Origin: Paenibacillus ferrarius
GTDB taxonomy: Bacteria; Bacillota; Bacilli; Paenibacillales; NBRC-103111
Direction of reading: 5' to 3'
Assembly (NCBI RefSeq): GCF_002027705.1
Contig: NZ_MBTG01000005.1
Span: 1 to 64,000, forward strand
DNA length: 64,000 nucleotides
Part shown: positions 1-9,700 of the stretch, piece by piece
Numbering within the stretch: the stretch's first letter is position 1
How the letters are laid out: each line of letters starts with the position of its first letter
Made by a program: the position numbers and the translations under genes
The notes under the pieces: model-generated
Databases searched by the model: none
Told to the model about the DNA's origin: nothing
The model's input: only the letters and a program-made list of their open reading frames with translations

Positions 1-258
1 CCATTTGGCTTCGTCCATGCTGGCATCCGATCCTTGAATAACCGAAGAGCCTTCCTGGGTATTATTTGCCCCTGACACACCTATGGCTAAGCCGCTATGT
101 TTCGCAGTAATGGTGTAGATCTCCCCAGAGATAATGCCAGCCGTGGCTGCGCTCGCTTTTTCCGCCGTTTCGAATAATGGGAAAACCAACGCACACAACA
201 AACTTGCTGCAAGACCGGCTTTAAACAGCCGATTTTTGCTTTTTCTGATTTCTTCCAA
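1..258 (-). CDS. Secreted ricin-type beta-trefoil lectin domain protein, 5' part only (runs off the window)
   Basis: Eighty-six codons are visible, from a TTG start at 258 to the window edge. The start is set by a perfect AGGAGGT site (267-273) eight bases upstream; there is no ATG in a usable place. The first 40 residues are a signal peptide: a Lys/Arg-rich start, a hydrophobic core and a cut near KASAA. The mature part begins GEIYTITAKHSGLAIGVSG, the usual opening of a RICIN/CBM13-like carbohydrate-binding repeat. The rest, possibly with a catalytic domain, lies outside. The upstream region shares a 20-nt element with the permease operon starting at 6487, so the two are probably co-regulated. 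Lectin call: fairly sure. Enzyme identity: unknown. Confidence 0.7.
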   Translation of the reverse strand, partial: MEEIRKSKNRLFKAGLAASLLCALVFPLFETAEKASAATAGIISGEIYTITAKHSGLAIGVSGANNTQEGSSVIQGSDASMDEAKW

Positions 259-338
259 GAATAATTACCTCCTACGATAAAATAATGTTTTCTCCCGTTT
301 CTGACTAACCTGATACATACAGATTAAGTTATTCATAA

Positions 339-352
339 TGTAAGCCCTTACA
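339..352 (-). promoter_or_regulatory. Candidate catabolite-response (cre-like) palindrome
   Basis: TGTAAGCCCTTACA is a palindrome except at the centre and resembles CcpA cre sites, although the usual central CG is CC here. It sits about 80 bases before the lectin start and next to a possible -10 hexamer TATGAA (332-337, minus strand), where a bound repressor would block transcription. It could also be a site for another LacI-family protein. Confidence 0.35.
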
Positions 353-401
353 CTCACCTCCTTGCCCCAACATATTCCATATGTTTTTTCAAGTACACAT
401 C

Positions 402-421
402 AAAAAAGAGCGATTTCTATA
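402..421 (-). promoter_or_regulatory. Shared upstream element, copy 1
   Basis: On the minus strand this reads TATAGAAATCGCTCTTTTTT. It matches 6626-6645 at 19 of 20 positions. Both copies lie about 145-165 bases upstream of a start codon and 60-65 bases upstream of a TATGA-type -10. This is the expected position of an activator site, perhaps for the membrane AraC regulator encoded at 537-2912 (inference). Confidence 0.5.
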
Positions 422-494
422 AAACCAACAGCAAATTCTCCATATATAAGCAATTTCCCAAAATTTTGAACTGCCATTTTTAAATAACTTGCAT

Positions 495-525
495 GAAAAA
501 ACCGCCAATTCGCTATCATTGGCGG
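495..525 (-). terminator. Rho-independent terminator of the AraC regulator gene
   Basis: An 8-bp stem (CCGCCAAT at 502-509 with ATTGGCGG at 518-525) and an 8-nt loop are followed on the minus strand by a run of seven T. It lies just after the stop codon at 537. Confidence 0.85.
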
Positions 526-536
526 CCTTCTTCGAT

Positions 537-2912
537 TTATGATCCATACCCGTTATCATAAACCTTGTTTTCACTTGTCGTATTCCGCAATTTGTACTCA
601 GACGTCGTCACCCCATACTTCGTCTTAAACATTTTGTAGAAATAATTTTGATTCTCCCAACCGATTAAATCCAAAATCTCAGCCACGTTGGTATTTGGCT
701 TTGTAATAAGTTCTGCTGCAATACTCAATCGATAATCCATCAACCACTCAGCAATGGCTTTTCCATGAACACTTCGAAATATTTTACCCAAGTGATATTT
801 GGATAAGTTCAATAATAACGCAATACGATCCTGGCATAACGATTTGTCCATATAATTGGATTCAATAATCCCAATGACTTTACTAGCAATTTGCTGATTT
901 CGGTTTACCTTGGAATCACCTATACTTTCGGCGATTTGACGAATAAGCGCATGGAATTCAGCATTAATTTCTCCAATGGTCTCCATCCTGCTAATCATAC
1001 GAATAAACGTGCTATATTGCATATTAAAAGTGGTCTGCCCGTTCGCTTCAATTTCTTTGATCCGTTTATAAATATTAAATGCCAAATAATACAAGTAACT
1101 AATGACAATATCATAGGAATAATGACTTAAATAAGTGACGATCTCTTCATAAACTTGAATCGCTTCCTCATATTTCCCATAAACAAGAAGTTCGTCAAAT
1201 ATTTTTTCCAGTTGGAGCGGCGGCTGGAAGTCATCCGTTTTCATGTGCTTTAACTTATCCGTTGAGATGATCGATCCTTGTCCGAAAATAAACCGATACT
1301 TGGAAAACTGAACGGCTTCTTGATAAGAAATAGATATGTCCTGAAGTTGTTTAACCGAATACCCGATTACGCCTGTCATCGAAAGTTGTAGATTGCTTTG
1401 AGTCCAGTTTTGAAGCTCCGCAATGATAAGACTAACGTCACGAAGCTGTTTCTCATAGGTTTCGTCAGAAGCTTCCAGGATGAGTACAACTTCAACTCCC
1501 AAATCAACTGCACAATTATTCGTGAAACGCGATGCTATTTCTTCCGCTGCATTCCCGATCGCATAACGAAAGAGTTGTTGATCTGCGGCGCTGTAAGTTC
1601 TCATAAACTGCTCACAGCGGTCTATCATAAAAATAACAGCAAAATGACGCCTATCTGCCAGCAAACCTATGTTAAAATGATCGAGACTTGATTGTAGATC
1701 AGTAGGGCAATCATCCAAGGAATGACTGACTAGTCTTCGCATGAATTCTAATTTTCGAGAGAAAAAGGCTGTCTTTTTTTCACCAAGGAATAATTCGTTC
1801 TGCTGGATGGCCATTGAAATGACATCGTTTAAATAGCCAATATCATCCCTATCTTCGACCAAAGACGGAGAACGAGGCAGCTCAGAGACTTTACCCATCA
1901 AACCACGAATAGGTGAATACAATCTTTTAGATAAATAAAATACGATCAATATTCCCGGAATCAACACCCCTAGACAAAAAGCTAACGTAATCCAAGCAAG
2001 CCGCTCCATATCTTGAAAAATAATCGAATACGGAACGACATGAATGAATTTCCAGTGCAAAACATCGGATGTTACATAAGTAACCAGATGTTTGTTTCCA
2101 TGAATCATGGCTGAAAAAAAGGCATTCTTGCCGCTTTCTTGTATAGGCTTAAAAACAGCTTCTTGTTCTGCCGCCGATAATTCCTTGATATTGCCAAGAA
2201 TCAGTTGAGAATTCTCATCTAATATAAATGTGCTTCCTTTATTTTTTCCGCTGGAGGAAAGAGATTGAATTAAATCCTTTAAGTAATCAACTTTGACATT
2301 AACGATAATGGCGCCTTTTAGGCGATCTGCTGCATCCTCATATTCATAGAGATTATAAGTCAGAACGCTAATCTTCTGATTGCTGTCAATTTCTTTCCCA
2401 TCGGCCGAAGTATAGACAGGGATTTTTCTTAATACAGGGTAAAACTTCCCTTTTGTTGCATACTTTTTCTGGTCAATATAAGCAACGATATCACGATCAA
2501 AAAAAGTATCTTTGCTGCCGGATTGAAGCCAAGTCGAATAAAAATGGTTGTTCGTCCCATTAAAAACATAGACGGAATGAACAAATTGATTGGCGTTTTT
2601 CAACTTTGATATGTCTTCCAAGGCTTCCTGGATATCCGAGTAATCATCGTTCGCGCCGTACATAATCGATTGTATGCGATTATTCGTTAACAAAGAAATA
2701 GCAAACGTTTTTGAAGCATCGTTCAAATACGTTGCACTGTAACTGATTTGCGATAGCGCATTCGAATTAGCGCCGGAAACGAAGTTTACGCCAATCTTTT
2801 GAAAATTAACGTATAAGACATAGGAAAGCGCAAATAAGATACAGATGATTACAAGCGTAAATGAAGCAAACATTCGAATGAACATAGATCGGGGCAGTTT
2901 TTTCTTAATCAC
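537..2912 (-). CDS. Membrane-bound AraC-family transcriptional regulator with extracellular sensor domain
   Basis: About 791 residues. A transmembrane helix near residues 11-33 and another near 305-330 enclose a roughly 270-residue extracytoplasmic region of the Cache type. A cytoplasmic linker follows, then a C-terminal AraC double helix-turn-helix over the last 100 residues (motifs SKYHLGKIFRSVHG and GWENQNYFYKMFKTKYG). Such proteins sense a ligand outside the cell, often with a binding protein, and activate the neighbouring transporter operon. GTG at 2912 is the better start: it is eight bases from GGGAGG, whereas the in-frame GTG at 2918 is only two bases away. It lies directly downstream of the permease-permease-lipoprotein set, but a terminator at 2941-2980 separates them. 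The likely target is the shared element at 402-421 and 6626-6645 (inference). Confidence 0.85.
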   Translation of the reverse strand: MIKKKLPRSMFIRMFASFTLVIICILFALSYVLYVNFQKIGVNFVSGANSNALSQISYSATYLNDASKTFAISLLTNNRIQSIMYGANDDYSDIQEALEDISKLKNANQFVHSVYVFNGTNNHFYSTWLQSGSKDTFFDRDIVAYIDQKKYATKGKFYPVLRKIPVYTSADGKEIDSNQKISVLTYNLYEYEDAADRLKGAIIVNVKVDYLKDLIQSLSSSGKNKGSTFILDENSQLILGNIKELSAAEQEAVFKPIQESGKNAFFSAMIHGNKHLVTYVTSDVLHWKFIHVVPYSIIFQDMERLAWITLAFCLGVLIPGILIVFYLSKRLYSPIRGLMGKVSELPRSPSLVEDRDDIGYLNDVISMAIQQNELFLGEKKTAFFSRKLEFMRRLVSHSLDDCPTDLQSSLDHFNIGLLADRRHFAVIFMIDRCEQFMRTYSAADQQLFRYAIGNAAEEIASRFTNNCAVDLGVEVVLILEASDETYEKQLRDVSLIIAELQNWTQSNLQLSMTGVIGYSVKQLQDISISYQEAVQFSKYRFIFGQGSIISTDKLKHMKTDDFQPPLQLEKIFDELLVYGKYEEAIQVYEEIVTYLSHYSYDIVISYLYYLAFNIYKRIKEIEANGQTTFNMQYSTFIRMISRMETIGEINAEFHALIRQIAESIGDSKVNRNQQIASKVIGIIESNYMDKSLCQDRIALLLNLSKYHLGKIFRSVHGKAIAEWLMDYRLSIAAELITKPNTNVAEILDLIGWENQNYFYKMFKTKYGVTTSEYKLRNTTSENKVYDNGYGS

Positions 2913-2940
2913 CTTCACGGCCTCCCAGAAGTCACTATTG

Positions 2941-2980
2941 AAAAAAACCGCTTAGTGCCTTATATAAGCAATGAGCGGTT
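2941..2980 (-). terminator. Terminator after the first binding-protein gene
   Basis: AACCGCT (2946-2952) pairs with AGCGGTT (2974-2980) around a long AT-rich loop and is followed on the minus strand by seven T. Some readthrough into the regulator gene is possible because the loop is 21 nt. Confidence 0.65.
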
Positions 2981-2991
2981 ATCTAAAAAAC

Positions 2992-4557
2992 TTATTTTTT
3001 GTTTGCCTTGCGCCATTCATCCAGTTGTTTTTGAGCTTCCGCAATGACTTTATCCAATCCAGCTTTCTTAAGTTTATCGTTGATTTCGGTCATGATTTTG
3101 TCTGGATCAGCAGATCCATGAGTCAGCAGCGAATTTTCTACACTGTTGTACTGCTTTGTAATGGCATCGATTTGGACCATTTCGGTTTTAATAGGATCAC
3201 GATTTAAAACAAATCCTATTAATGGGGATGTAATCGCTTCTTTGTTCACTTTTAACGTTTGGTCCCATACATCTTTTGGTTGCCCCGGACGAAGGAACAT
3301 ATTAAACTGATTAGCGAACATCCAGTCCGTGCCCGGATTATATCCGCCATTTGGCAAGGATTCAATTGTGTCTGCATCCACTTTCTTATAGTGTTTGCCT
3401 TCAATACCTATACATAATAAGCGATATAATTCTTTATCGGCAAATAATTGATTTAGATACATCATAGCACGTTCAGGGTTTTTAGAGTTCTGGTTAATCG
3501 CGGCCATACCTGCAATTAGACTCGTATTTGAAATATACGAGGGACTTAGCTGAACGTCGGTTACATCGAATCCTGCCCACCCTTTTGTGTCGCCTTCATT
3601 GCCAGGCTTCACCGCACCGGCAGCGAACATCCCATATTTGCCTGTTTTTTGTTCCGCTTTATAATCTTTAATCGTAGATGCATCTTTGCGTATGTATCCT
3701 TTATTGTACCACTCGCGATTCATCTTAACTAGTTCCATCGTTTCCGGAAGTTCATACATGTTCTTAACCTTAAAATCATTATTTTTTACATTAACGACAA
3801 GCGGGTTAGATGCATCTCCCGTAACGGCGTCATAAGCGAGACCAGATCCCATAGTCGAAAGAGCATACACCTCAATCGGCGCGCCATCCATCGTAGGCAC
3901 AATGCCAGGCTCATTTTGCTTCACCTTTTCTAGATATGGTTCCAAATCACGGAACGATTTAATCGCTGATTTATCCAGCTTATACTTATCAGCTAAATCT
4001 TTTTTAATCGAATATCCTTTCATTGTCGCCATAATCTGATAACTGGTAATCCCATATAACTTGCCATTCACACGCGCCCCGTCGAAAAACTTAGCAGGAA
4101 TTGTTTCCTTTATTTGCGTACCGTATTTGTTTAGAAGATCGTCTAATGGAAGGTAGGCGCCCTTCGCCACATTGTTATGAAAATTATTTGTCCATGAAGC
4201 TGTATACGTTATATCCCAATCCTCACCTGCTGAAATAATCACCTTCATCTTGTCGTCGTAGTTACCCCAATCAATGGTGTTCAATGTGATTGTCGTATTG
4301 ATTTTTTCTTTGGTAATCTTGTTCATGGCATCGACAACAGCTTTTTCATCCGGTTGCGGTGTGCCGACTCTGTAGATGGTTAGATTCACAGGAGCCAGCT
4401 TAGCAGAACTAGACGCCTCTGCCCCGCTTTTCGAACTCTCAGCTGGCGAAACCGCAGCGGTTGGCCCCTCCGTTTTTCCGTTGCTGCATCCGCTAATTAA
4501 GGATACTGCACATACGATTGAGAATACGCTCCCAAACGCTTTTTTCATGTTTTTCAT
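2992..4557 (-). CDS. Sugar ABC transporter substrate-binding lipoprotein (LplA-like)
   Basis: 521 residues. It has a lipoprotein signal (MKNMKK, hydrophobic stretch, LISGC lipobox), so it should be anchored to the outer face of the membrane. A low-complexity Ser/Ala linker leads into a family 1 extracellular solute-binding fold. The length of about 520 fits the large LplA-type oligosaccharide binders of Paenibacillaceae. ATG at 4557 follows a GGGGAGG site. It is the third gene of an operon with the permeases at 4631-5506 and 5522-6487. Substrate cannot be read from sequence; an oligosaccharide is expected from the family and neighbours. Confidence 0.9.
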   Translation of the reverse strand: MKNMKKAFGSVFSIVCAVSLISGCSNGKTEGPTAAVSPAESSKSGAEASSSAKLAPVNLTIYRVGTPQPDEKAVVDAMNKITKEKINTTITLNTIDWGNYDDKMKVIISAGEDWDITYTASWTNNFHNNVAKGAYLPLDDLLNKYGTQIKETIPAKFFDGARVNGKLYGITSYQIMATMKGYSIKKDLADKYKLDKSAIKSFRDLEPYLEKVKQNEPGIVPTMDGAPIEVYALSTMGSGLAYDAVTGDASNPLVVNVKNNDFKVKNMYELPETMELVKMNREWYNKGYIRKDASTIKDYKAEQKTGKYGMFAAGAVKPGNEGDTKGWAGFDVTDVQLSPSYISNTSLIAGMAAINQNSKNPERAMMYLNQLFADKELYRLLCIGIEGKHYKKVDADTIESLPNGGYNPGTDWMFANQFNMFLRPGQPKDVWDQTLKVNKEAITSPLIGFVLNRDPIKTEMVQIDAITKQYNSVENSLLTHGSADPDKIMTEINDKLKKAGLDKVIAEAQKQLDEWRKANKK

Positions 4558-4630
4558 TTGTTTATCCTCCCCTAACTAATAAAGTTCACTTTTATTTGAA
4601 ACCTTACGGTGTCAAACCAATGTTAAGCAT

Positions 4631-5506
4631 CTAGCCTTTAATGGATCCGACTGTAATTCCTTTGACAAAAAATCGTTGAAAAAAAGGAAAAATGAATAAC
4701 ATGGGACCTGCAGCAACGACCGCCAGCGCAAAACGAGCCGATTGACTTGGCAAAACAATATTTGAAGTATTCGCTACGGACAGCGCGCTATTTAAAAAAT
4801 CAATGTTAGACATGATTCGATAAAGCAAAAGTTGCAAACTAACATACTTGCCTGTATCAATAAACAACAAGCTTAACCAATAATCATTCCAATAGATGAG
4901 CACTGAGAACAAGGCTATTGTTGCTAATCCGGATTTGCTAACTGGAATAATAATGGAGAAAAATACGCGATATTCGCTTGCGCCATCCATTTTCGCCGAT
5001 TCAATTAATGCAAATGGGATCGTCGACATAAATCCTTTCATTAACAAGACTAGAAAAGGGGTTACGACATAGGGCAATATTAATGCGAACGGCGTATCCT
5101 TCAAATGCAAAATCCGTGATATGAGAATATACCATGGCACCAAACCGCCGCTGAACAAAAGCGTAAAAAAGATAAAAAATGAAATTTTATTCGCTAAAAA
5201 GAAATCCTTCCTGCAAATCACATAAGCAACCATCGCTGTGATCATGATGCTCAGCAAAGTACCCGTTACTGTTACAAAGATCGTAACAATATAGGAATTA
5301 ATAATTTGTACAGGATTTTTAAAAACGAATCGATACGCTTCCAAAGTGATAGCGCTAGGAAATAAGGAATATCCTTTCGTGAGTATCGTATTTTCACTCG
5401 TCAATGACGCAGTGAGAACAAGTACAATTGGAATGATGCATGCAATCGACGTTAATAACAATACAATGTGGATCACGGAGAGACTAATGCGCGATTTGAT
5501 TCTCAT
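4631..5506 (-). CDS. Carbohydrate ABC transporter permease, LplC/MalG type
   Basis: 291 residues with six predicted membrane helices. The cytoplasmic EAA loop, which docks on the ATPase, reads IESAKMDGASEYRVFFSIIIP near residues 175-195. The C-terminus GITVGSIKG is typical of LplC-like permeases. The start is ATG at 5506, behind AAAGGAGG that overlaps the stop of the upstream permease; the 15-base gap suggests translational coupling. It forms a heterodimer with the product of 5522-6487. Confidence 0.92.
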   Translation of the reverse strand: MRIKSRISLSVIHIVLLLTSIACIIPIVLVLTASLTSENTILTKGYSLFPSAITLEAYRFVFKNPVQIINSYIVTIFVTVTGTLLSIMITAMVAYVICRKDFFLANKISFFIFFTLLFSGGLVPWYILISRILHLKDTPFALILPYVVTPFLVLLMKGFMSTIPFALIESAKMDGASEYRVFFSIIIPVSKSGLATIALFSVLIYWNDYWLSLLFIDTGKYVSLQLLLYRIMSNIDFLNSALSVANTSNIVLPSQSARFALAVVAAGPMLFIFPFFQRFFVKGITVGSIKG

Positions 5507-5521
5507 TGAAAATAACCTCCT

Positions 5522-6487
5522 TTAGAACAGGGCGTTTTCTTTACTAACCCTTCGAATGACGAAGTTTGTAAGCAAGATAATGATGAGACCAACAAAAGAT
5601 TGGTAGAAACCTGCAGCCGATGCCATCCCAATATCTCCATTGATCCTCAAAGCTCTAAATACGAACGTATCAATGATATCTGTCGTTGGATAAAGCAGGG
5701 TAGAGTTCATCGTGACGTTATAAAACAGGTCGAAATTCCCAAAGAATATCCGGCTTACTTGGAGCAGCACGAGCAGAATCATTAAAGGTTTCAGCAGAGG
5801 GAGGGTAATTGACCATACTTGCTGCCAAATGTTTGCGCCATCTATTTCTGCCGCTTCAAAATATTCAGAATCGATGGATATAATGGCCGTGTAATAGATA
5901 ATGGCGTAATAACCCGCATTTTTCCATAAATTAACCGACATTAAAATGTAAGGCCAATAGTGAGGCTCGTTATACCAAAGAACAGGCTCCTTACCGAACC
6001 AGGATAATATCGTGTTTAGATACCCATGATTCATATCCAAAAAAGCAAGACAAACATAGCTCACAATAACGAACGAGATAAAATAAGGGAAAAATAACGC
6101 CGTTTGATGGAACTTGATAAACTTTTTCGATACTTGATTCAAGAGCAGGGCAAGAGTAACGGAAACGATTAATGTTGAAAGAATAAAAGCCACGTTGTAG
6201 AGCAGCGTGTTTCGAGTCATTACCCAAGCATCGCTGGAAGTAAAGATGAATTTAAAATTTTCAAAACCATTCCATGGACTGTGAAGGATTCCGTCCCTGT
6301 AATTGTAATTTTTAAAGGCGACTATCAGTCCGTACAAGGGAATATAATTGAAAACAAATACAAAGATGCAAGCAGGCAAAGCTAAAACTAGCAACTGATG
6401 AGTCTGCCTGAGCTTCTTCCAAAAAGCAGAAATTTTATGCGCCGTAGGCCCTCCTCTGATCATTGAAGTTGCAGGTACTCTCTCCAT
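5522..6487 (-). CDS. Carbohydrate ABC transporter permease, LplB/UgpA type
   Basis: 321 residues, six membrane helices after a short basic cytoplasmic tail; EAA loop FEAAEIDGANIWQQVWSITLP. ATG at 6487 is chosen because an AGGAG site (6496-6500) lies eight bases upstream. The alternative GTG at 6496 overlaps that site and is rejected. First gene of the permease-permease-lipoprotein operon. No ATP-binding subunit is nearby, as is usual for this group, which shares an MsmX-like ATPase encoded elsewhere. A possible -10, TATGAT, lies at 6561-6566 and the shared activator-like element at 6626-6645. Confidence 0.92.
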   Translation of the reverse strand: MERVPATSMIRGGPTAHKISAFWKKLRQTHQLLVLALPACIFVFVFNYIPLYGLIVAFKNYNYRDGILHSPWNGFENFKFIFTSSDAWVMTRNTLLYNVAFILSTLIVSVTLALLLNQVSKKFIKFHQTALFFPYFISFVIVSYVCLAFLDMNHGYLNTILSWFGKEPVLWYNEPHYWPYILMSVNLWKNAGYYAIIYYTAIISIDSEYFEAAEIDGANIWQQVWSITLPLLKPLMILLVLLQVSRIFFGNFDLFYNVTMNSTLLYPTTDIIDTFVFRALRINGDIGMASAAGFYQSFVGLIIILLTNFVIRRVSKENALF

Positions 6488-6560
6488 GTAAAACACTCCT
6501 CGTTCCGTATTTACCCTACTAGGCCAGTTGCACTAGCAGGTTGTTTTTTGGCGTGACTTT

Positions 6561-6566
6561 ATCATA
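6561..6566 (-). promoter_or_regulatory. Possible -10 hexamer of the first permease operon
   Basis: TATGAT on the minus strand, about 75 bases before the start codon. No good -35 is seen 17 bases upstream (TTAGGA is the nearest), which is common at promoters needing an AraC-type activator. Confidence 0.35.
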
Positions 6567-6625
6567 GCTTCTGTACCCGTCATTCCTAAACATCAAGTAT
6601 GTTGTTTTTCTATATTTCGGTGTGT

Positions 6626-6645
6626 AAAAACGAGCGATTTCTATA
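6626..6645 (-). promoter_or_regulatory. Shared upstream element, copy 2
   Basis: TATAGAAATCGCTCGTTTTT on the minus strand, differing from the copy at 402-421 at one position. It lies about 60 bases upstream of the TATGAT hexamer. Candidate activator site (inference). Confidence 0.5.
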
Positions 6646-6734
6646 TAATCGAGAGGATCGACAGTTTATGTAAGCCTTTTCTAATAATATTTAGGATTGA
6701 AGATTTTTCCAATGATCATTTTTGGGGTTCATAA

Positions 6735-6786
6735 CAAAAAATACGGCGTTTACCCCCACATTTCAGAAGCAAACGCCATATTTTTT
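6735..6786 (-). terminator. Terminator of the GH95/beta-helix operon
   Basis: A 14-bp arm (6739-6752) pairs with 6769-6782 around the motif GGCGTTT/AAACGCC, with A/T runs on both sides, so it could work in both directions. It follows the stop codon of the beta-helix gene at 6793. Confidence 0.85.
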
Positions 6787-6792
6787 CGGTCA

Positions 6793-9700
6793 TTATTTCA
6801 GCTTAATATAATCTGGCATAAGCTTATAACCGGTACTGATTAGATTTTTCCCAGCTACTGTGAATCTAAAAATCTTATTTCCTGCAGTAGCAAATGTTAT
6901 CCGCCCCATGTCATACTCCTGATAACTTGGTACTAGATTGTATACGTCTACAGGCACGCCCAAATTTACTCCATCAATTGACAACTGGAAAGTACCACTC
7001 CCGCTGTCTCTCTTGACTCTTACCTTGACATTATATGTTCCAGGCTGGCTCGCATAAACAGCATAGGTGACAGAATTACCAACTGCCGTTGCATTCAGGT
7101 TATTACATTTTCCATTGCTGCAATTCACATCCGTAATATCCGATTCAGCAGCACCTGATGCTACTGTCACGAGATCTTCAGACTCATAGCCGAAATCCAC
7201 TTTTTCAAATTTCACAGCATCGGCAACAACATATTGTCCATTTGCTTGATTAGTTAACTCAACATATCCTGTTTGCCCGGCTTCGAAATAATGAGTACCC
7301 AGCAAAACCCAGCTTCCGCCAGTAGGTCTCTGATCTATATAATAGGTCTGCAAGCCTCCGCTATAGGATACTTTAAATGGTGCATTAGTAGCCCGAAATT
7401 CATTTCCATTTGGCAACCAAATATACACCTTATAGTTTCCTGCCACACTCAGCTTAGGCTTCCATTTCATCTTATCTGCACCTGAACCGCCACTTGGTGA
7501 GGTTACATAATCTGCTCCATAAAAGCTAGGATAGTGGGTTGAACTCGCCCATGCGCCTGTAGCTTCGGCCTGGGTATTGTCAACAATGACCTCTTTAGGC
7601 TGCTCTGGCGAATAAACGACTCCAAAGTCGTCTATATAAGCATAACTACTGCCACTCGTCTTATATCCATATATCGTAGCCGTTGTACTTTGAGGACCTG
7701 TTGTAAATCTTACATCCACTCTCTTCCATGTAGAACCGGTAGATGAACTATACACGTCATTTCCGCCATAGTCCTTTACCCCTATTCTGACTTCTGAGGA
7801 ATCAGTTACCTTCGCCCATCCGCTCAGGTCATAGGTTGTGTTTGGCGTTAACCCTTTAATGATCTGCTCTACTCCATCCTGTACGGTTCCAAGTTTTAAT
7901 CCGTAGAACCCGGTCCTTGCATTGGCATTTGATATTTGATGCGAATATGAATATTCTGAAGCAGCAGTCTTTGCATATGTTTTTGTCCATGGGGTAAGAT
8001 TAGTAACCTCAAAACCCGAATTATACGTACGATTTCTGTGCAAGGGGTAAGTCTTTGAAAATGTTGGGTTTGGAGGGTTTGTAAAATCATGACCGGCCTT
8101 CCAGATAGGGGCGCCATATTCAAAAGCTCCTATATCCGGCTTACTGCCAACATATCCATTTGTAATCCCATCAATAACTACGCCGGCATCAATATTCGTT
8201 GAATTCGCCGCAAGGTGAAAATCATTAGCTCCTACAAAGCCTGGGGTGCTCCCTGTATAATTGGTATGCGATGTCTCGGCGTACGACGACCTGGCATCTA
8301 AAATATTATTTACTGACCATGTACCGTACATGTCATTTACAAAGATAGTTGAAGAGCCCCCACCAATTTCGCTGCCTTTGGGGAATGTATTATTGTATAG
8401 AAGATTAAAATTGGTAGGACCATTGAGATTAGTCCCTATTCCCGTTGGACTATCGATTCCGTAGACTAAATTATGATGTACGATAAAATTGGAAGAACCG
8501 TTATCCAGATAAATGCCATTAGGCTTGGTATAAGAAGAGTTATCATGTAAAATATTGTATCGAATTTCGGTATTCTGACCATCTGTTGCTACCGCATAGA
8601 TAATTCCAAGGTCTGTGGCTAGCAATCCGGCATTATATAGATGATTGTGCTCGATGATACTATTCGAAATCCCGTTCTTTAAAAGGATGATACCCCTTGA
8701 ACTGTTATATGCTGTATTGTAGCTTACGAGATGGCTGTCGCCAAATACCCTGATTGGCGCAGTGTCATTGATCCCATAATTACAGTCACGAATAAGATTA
8801 TTAACTAGCCTGTTATGGTTGCCAAACATCGTTACACCATTAGAGTGACTCCATGCAATGGTGCTATTCTTTATTTCATTGTAACTTCCGCCGAGGACAA
8901 AGCCAGAATCATCCCTATGTGAAGCCCAACCGTTTGTATTGGAATCATAATGATCTACATAGGTTGCATTTATACCGTCAAAAACATTACCGGTTCCGCC
9001 TTCTGTTGTCGCTGCTGTGCCGAAAAAATTCAAACCCTGTACCGTAATATATGATTTATTTGTTAAGTTAAAACCCCAAATACGTTGTTTAACGGATACG
9101 GTATTGCTTAAAGGATTCCCTCCAGGAAACCACATATAAAGTGTTGTCGTGCTGTTATCATAAAACCATTCATTTTGAGTATCCAGCAATTCCAGCTTAT
9201 TCGTAAGATAATAAGGCTGGCCTTTCTTTGTATAACCGTAACTACTACTTGCATCAAGTTTCCCACCTGTATAGCTTGTAATAATCATAGAATTTGAAAG
9301 AAAATTATTAGAAGGCATATAAGTAATTGTTGCACCTGTATAATACCCATCAATCGGGATTAAATCCGCATCCTTTACATAAGTTGAACCTACTTCATCA
9401 ATTGTAGCCCAAGTCGGGCTCCAAAGATCTGAACTTGTATTCGGCCACCTTGCATGCTGAGCCATATTTCCACCTATGAATACTTGGTTCCTGTCTCCTA
9501 AATTCATCGTAATCTGCTTCTTGTAAATGGAACCCGAATGTTGTATCCATGATGTCGAGTCAACCATATCAGTACCTGAAATAGTTACGCTTTCTCCTGG
9601 GTATGGCTTGAATGTTATCCTATTTTCCGACGTTCCTGAATTAACGGGAATGACTTCCTCCGGATAGGTGCCTCCCCGGATTATACAAGTATCACCCGGT

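Noticed and set aside
389..574. A 61-codon open frame between the lectin gene and the AraC gene
   Set aside because: It runs across the terminator and the shared upstream element, with no ribosome site; chance frame in a regulatory region.
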